A DNA stretch of 7,830 bases, taken from Rhodospirillales bacterium. Its GTDB lineage: Bacteria > Pseudomonadota > Alphaproteobacteria > Reyranellales > Reyranellaceae. The stretch lies in NCBI GenBank assembly GCA_013205335.1, contig JABMNB010000064.1, positions 1-7,830 on the forward strand, in the 5' to 3' direction. Under the pieces are notes generated by a model that did not search any database, was not told the DNA's origin, and saw only the letters and a list, made by a program, of their open reading frames with translations. Positions within the stretch are counted from its first letter, which is position 1, and every line of letters starts with the position of its first letter. Positions 5,974-7,830 of the stretch are shown one piece after another. The position numbers and the translations under genes are program-made.

Positions 5974-6001
5974 AATATGACGACCCCGTCACCTTTTTCA
6001 A
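5974..6001 (-). promoter_or_regulatory. Candidate promoter of the diiron protein gene
   Basis: On the minus strand, TTGAAA (6001-5996, 5 of 6 consensus) and CATATT (5979-5974, 4 of 6) are separated by 16 nt. The transcription start would be near 5967, giving a leader of under 20 nt that contains the AGGAGG ribosome-binding site. The palindrome at 5978-5991 falls in its spacer. Confidence 0.42.
5978..5991. promoter_or_regulatory. Candidate operator: TGACG-N4-CGTCA palindrome
   Basis: TGACG (5978-5982) and CGTCA (5987-5991) form a perfect inverted repeat around ACCC. It lies between the -35 and -10 of the proposed diiron gene promoter, where a bound repressor would block transcription. The cognate regulator is not in the window. 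Confidence 0.35.
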
Positions 6002-6020
6002 TGGATTTTTCCCCAGTACC

Positions 6021-6046
6021 GGAGCATGGCGTTTCAGCCATATTCC
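6021..6046. promoter_or_regulatory. Imperfect 26-bp dyad upstream of purC
   Basis: ATGGC (6026-6030) and GCCAT (6037-6041) pair around GTTTCA. Outside them GGA (6021-6023) pairs with TCC (6044-6046), with one wobble and one mismatch in between. It lies 45 nt before the purC start, in the divergent spacer, so it could be an operator or a leader hairpin. A separate 6-bp GC hairpin follows at 6046-6062 (CGCCCG/CGGGCG) and shares its first base with the dyad. Confidence 0.3.
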
Positions 6047-6090
6047 GCCCGAAAGGCGGGCGTTCTGCATCGCCCGCGCAGGAGTAAGAA

Positions 6091-6855
6091 ATGTCCCGCC
6101 GTCGCCGCATCTACGAGGGCAAGGCCAAGACCTTGTTCGAGGGGCCCGAGCCCGGGACGATCGTCCAGTACTTCAAGGACGACGCGACCGCTTTCAACAA
6201 CCAGAAGAAGGGGACGATCACCGGCAAGGGGGTGATCAACAACCGCATCTCCGAGTTCCTGATGACCAAGCTCGGTGAAATCGGCGTGCCCACCCACTTC
6301 ATCCGCCGCCTGAACATGCGCGAGCAGCTCATCCGGCAGCTCGAGATCATCCCGCTCGAGATCGTCGTGCGCAACGTCGCCGCCGGCTCCTTCGCCAAGC
6401 GCTTCGGCGTCGAGGAAGGCACGCAGCTGCCGCGCTCGATCATGGAGTTCTTCTACAAGAACGATGCGCTCGGCGACCCGATGGTCACCGAGGAGCACAT
6501 TACCGCGTTCGGCTGGGCGACGCCGCAGGACCTCGACGACATCGTGGCGCTGACCCTGCGCGTGAACGATTTCCTGTTCGGTCTGTTTCTCGGCTGCGGC
6601 ATCAAGCTGATCGATTTCAAGATCGAGTTCGGCCGCCTCTACGAGGACGACATGGTCCGCATCGTGCTGGCCGACGAGATCAGCCCCGATTCGTGCCGGC
6701 TGTGGGATCTCAGGACCAACGAGAAGATGGACAAGGACCGGTTCCGCCGCGACCTCGGCAAGGTCGAGGAAGCCTATCAGGAAGTGGCACGGCGCCTCGG
6801 CATCCTCATCGACCAGGGCCCGGGCGACGTGCGCGGCCCCACCACGCTCCAGTAA
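6091..6855 (+). CDS. purC: Phosphoribosylaminoimidazole-succinocarboxamide synthase (SAICAR synthetase)
   Basis: This 254-residue cytosolic ATP-dependent ligase joins CAIR and aspartate to give SAICAR, the substrate PurB cleaves. The N-terminus RRRIYEGKAKTLF is the usual PurC opening with its nucleotide-binding loop. PLEIVVRNVAAGS (88-100) matches the first SAICAR synthetase signature and LIDFKIEFG (173-181) the second. ADEISPDSCRLWD (194-206) follows, as expected. The length is normal. AGGAG at 6080-6084 lies 6 nt before the ATG. A GC hairpin (6046-6062) and a dyad (6021-6046) precede the ribosome-binding site and may affect expression. It is the first gene of purC-purS-purQ, with purS beginning 9 nt after its stop. 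Identity is beyond reasonable doubt. Confidence 0.97.
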   Translation: MSRRRRIYEGKAKTLFEGPEPGTIVQYFKDDATAFNNQKKGTITGKGVINNRISEFLMTKLGEIGVPTHFIRRLNMREQLIRQLEIIPLEIVVRNVAAGSFAKRFGVEEGTQLPRSIMEFFYKNDALGDPMVTEEHITAFGWATPQDLDDIVALTLRVNDFLFGLFLGCGIKLIDFKIEFGRLYEDDMVRIVLADEISPDSCRLWDLRTNEKMDKDRFRRDLGKVEEAYQEVARRLGILIDQGPGDVRGPTTLQ

Positions 6856-6864
6856 AGAGGCGAC

Positions 6865-7107
6865 ATGAAAGCCAGAGTCCACGTGACCCTCAAGAACGGC
6901 GTGCTCGATCCCCAGGGCAAGGCCATCGGACATTCGCTGAACCGGCTGGGTTTCCCCGAGGTCGGCGACGTGCGCCAGGGCAAGTTCATCGAGCTTGAGC
7001 TCGCCGAGACCGACAAGGAAAAGGCCAGGGCCCGCCTCGAGGACATGTGCAAGAAGCTGCTCGCCAACACGGTGATCGAGAACTACTCGATCGAGCTGGT
7101 GGGCTGA
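6865..7107 (+). CDS. purS: Phosphoribosylformylglycinamidine synthase subunit PurS
   Basis: This 80-residue protein reads MKARVHVTLKNGVLDPQGKA, then IGHSLNRLGFPEVGDVRQGK and a C-terminal NTVIENYSIEL, the full PurS pattern. PurS dimers bridge PurQ (glutaminase) and PurL (synthase) in the bacterial FGAM synthase complex, which converts FGAR to FGAM. Length is normal for the family. AGAGG at 6856-6860, directly after the purC stop, is a good ribosome-binding site 4 nt from the ATG. The next operon gene, purQ, normally follows closely, but here a 110-bp palindromic repeat and its flanks separate them by 148 bp. Confidence 0.96.
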   Translation: MKARVHVTLKNGVLDPQGKAIGHSLNRLGFPEVGDVRQGKFIELELAETDKEKARARLEDMCKKLLANTVIENYSIELVG

Positions 7108-7120
7108 TGAAGCCGAACAA

Positions 7121-7230
7121 CCTCATCCTGAGGAGCGGTCCACAGGACCGCGTCTCGAAGGATGGGAACGCGCACCGCCTTTGTTGCCGACCCTTCGAGA
7201 CGCGCGCTTCGCGCGCTCCTCAGGGTGAGG
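7121..7230. repeat. Cloverleaf-forming REP-like palindrome between purS and purQ
   Basis: The outer stem 7121-7136 pairs with 7215-7230 over 16 bp (15 Watson-Crick plus one G-T). The inner stem 7150-7161 pairs with 7192-7203 over 12 perfect bp. At the junction sit two side hairpins, GGTCC-ACA-GGACC (7137-7149) and GCGC-TTC-GCGC (7204-7214), and a 30-nt apical loop closes the structure. Every base of the arms is accounted for. It resembles intergenic palindromes common in Alphaproteobacteria. It lies in the transcribed region of the operon, so its RNA could influence purQ expression or mRNA stability. No T-run follows it, so it is not a simple terminator. Confidence 0.9.
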
Positions 7231-7255
7231 GCCTTGCAGGTAGGGACGGACGGAG

Positions 7256-7830
7256 ATGAAAGCAGCTGTATTGGTCTTCCCCGGCTCCAACCGCGAAGGT
7301 GATGTCGCCCAAGCGATCGAGCTGGTGACGGGCCGGCGGCCCTCGATGGTGTGGCACGGTGACGGCGACTTCGAGAAGGTCGATCTGATCGTGGTACCGG
7401 GTGGCTTCTCCTACGGCGATTATCTGCGCTGCGGGGCGATGGCGGCGCAGTCGCCGGTGATGGCCGAAGTCAAGAAGCGCGCGGCGCAGGGCGTGCCGGT
7501 GCTGGGCATCTGCAACGGCTTCCAGATCGTGACCGAGGCGGGCCTGCTGCCGGGAACGTTGATGCGCAACTCGCACCTCAAGTTCGTCTGCGCCGACGTC
7601 CACCTCAAGGTCGAGACCAGCCAGAGCCTGTTCACCAACCGCTATCAGGCGGGCCAGGTGATCAAGGTCCCGGTGGCCCATGCCGAGGGCAACTATTTCG
7701 CCGACGCAGACACGATGAAGAAGCTCGAGGATCGCGGCCAGATCGCCTTCCGCTACTGCACCCCCGATGGCACGGTCGACGGACGTGGCAATCCCAACGG
7801 CTCAAGCAGCAACATCGCCGGCATCTTTAA
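7256..7830 (+). CDS. purQ: Phosphoribosylformylglycinamidine synthase glutaminase subunit PurQ (3' end outside window)
   Basis: The first 191 residues are present, of a family usually about 225 long; the frame is open to the last base. PurQ is the class I glutamine amidotransferase that supplies ammonia to PurL. Visible motifs are AAVLVFPGSNREGD at the N-terminus, VVPGGFSYGDYLRCGA, and LGICNGFQ, whose Cys86 is the catalytic nucleophile. VPVAHAEGNYF and the start of the GSSSNIAGI segment follow; the His-Glu pair of the triad lies beyond the window. The ATG fits the family start. GGAG directly abuts it and is too close to act, whereas AGGGA at 7242-7246 with 9-nt spacing is a reasonable ribosome-binding site. 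The gene follows purS in the same direction after the large palindrome. purL would be expected downstream. Confidence 0.95.
   Translation, partial: MKAAVLVFPGSNREGDVAQAIELVTGRRPSMVWHGDGDFEKVDLIVVPGGFSYGDYLRCGAMAAQSPVMAEVKKRAAQGVPVLGICNGFQIVTEAGLLPGTLMRNSHLKFVCADVHLKVETSQSLFTNRYQAGQVIKVPVAHAEGNYFADADTMKKLEDRGQIAFRYCTPDGTVDGRGNPNGSSSNIAGIF

Noticed and set aside
5012..5980. 322-codon open frame on the plus strand, antisense to the diiron gene
   Set aside because: It is a GC-driven shadow frame: rich in Arg, Ala, Val and Asp with no recognisable domain, while the opposite strand encodes a coherent diiron protein with a strong ribosome-binding site.
6034..6933. 299-codon open frame on the minus strand, antisense to purC and the start of purS
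   Set aside because: purC and purS are certain, and the antisense product is low-complexity with no family resemblance or ribosome-binding site.

Overview
The window is GC-rich, densely packed DNA that reads as an alphaproteobacterium. The strongest taxonomic marker is the gene at 754-1080. It encodes an F1-ATPase inhibitor zeta subunit (formerly DUF1476), a family essentially confined to Alphaproteobacteria. Purine genes in the order purB ... zeta ... purC-purS-purQ agree with this. The genus cannot be fixed from the sequence.

Layout. The 3' end of purB (1-480) converges on the zeta gene (754-1080, minus) across a gene-free spacer. That spacer holds a likely zeta terminator and what look like decayed palindromic repeats. 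A plus-strand accessory run follows: a hot-dog-fold hydratase/dehydratase (1188-2036), a Tat-exported beta-carbonic-anhydrase-like protein (2033-2566, ATGA overlap), a GtrB-type polyprenyl-phosphate glycosyltransferase (2590-3639) and a class I methyltransferase (3645-4349). Next is a small GIY-YIG nuclease gene (4451-4738, minus) enclosed by 51-bp near-perfect inverted repeats. A ferritin-like diiron protein (4826-5950, minus) is divergent from the purine operon purC-purS-purQ (6091 to the window end). A 110-bp cloverleaf-like palindrome sits between purS and purQ.

How the genes work together. purB, purC, purS and purQ belong to de novo purine synthesis. PurC makes SAICAR, PurB cleaves it, and PurS and PurQ are subunits of the FGAM synthase complex, whose PurL subunit is probably encoded beyond the window. 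Zeta regulates ATP synthase. The hydratase and carbonic-anhydrase-like genes are translationally coupled. The glycosyltransferase and methyltransferase are near-contiguous and may act on a cell-envelope glycan. The diiron enzyme has its own promoter and a possible operator.

The most unusual signal is repeat-based. The GIY-YIG gene fills the space between two copies of an inverted REP-like half-element almost to the base, and one copy supplies the gene's Shine-Dalgarno sequence. A related repeat interrupts the purine operon, and relics of the same family appear downstream of purB. This suggests a small, possibly mobile, nuclease-REP system.
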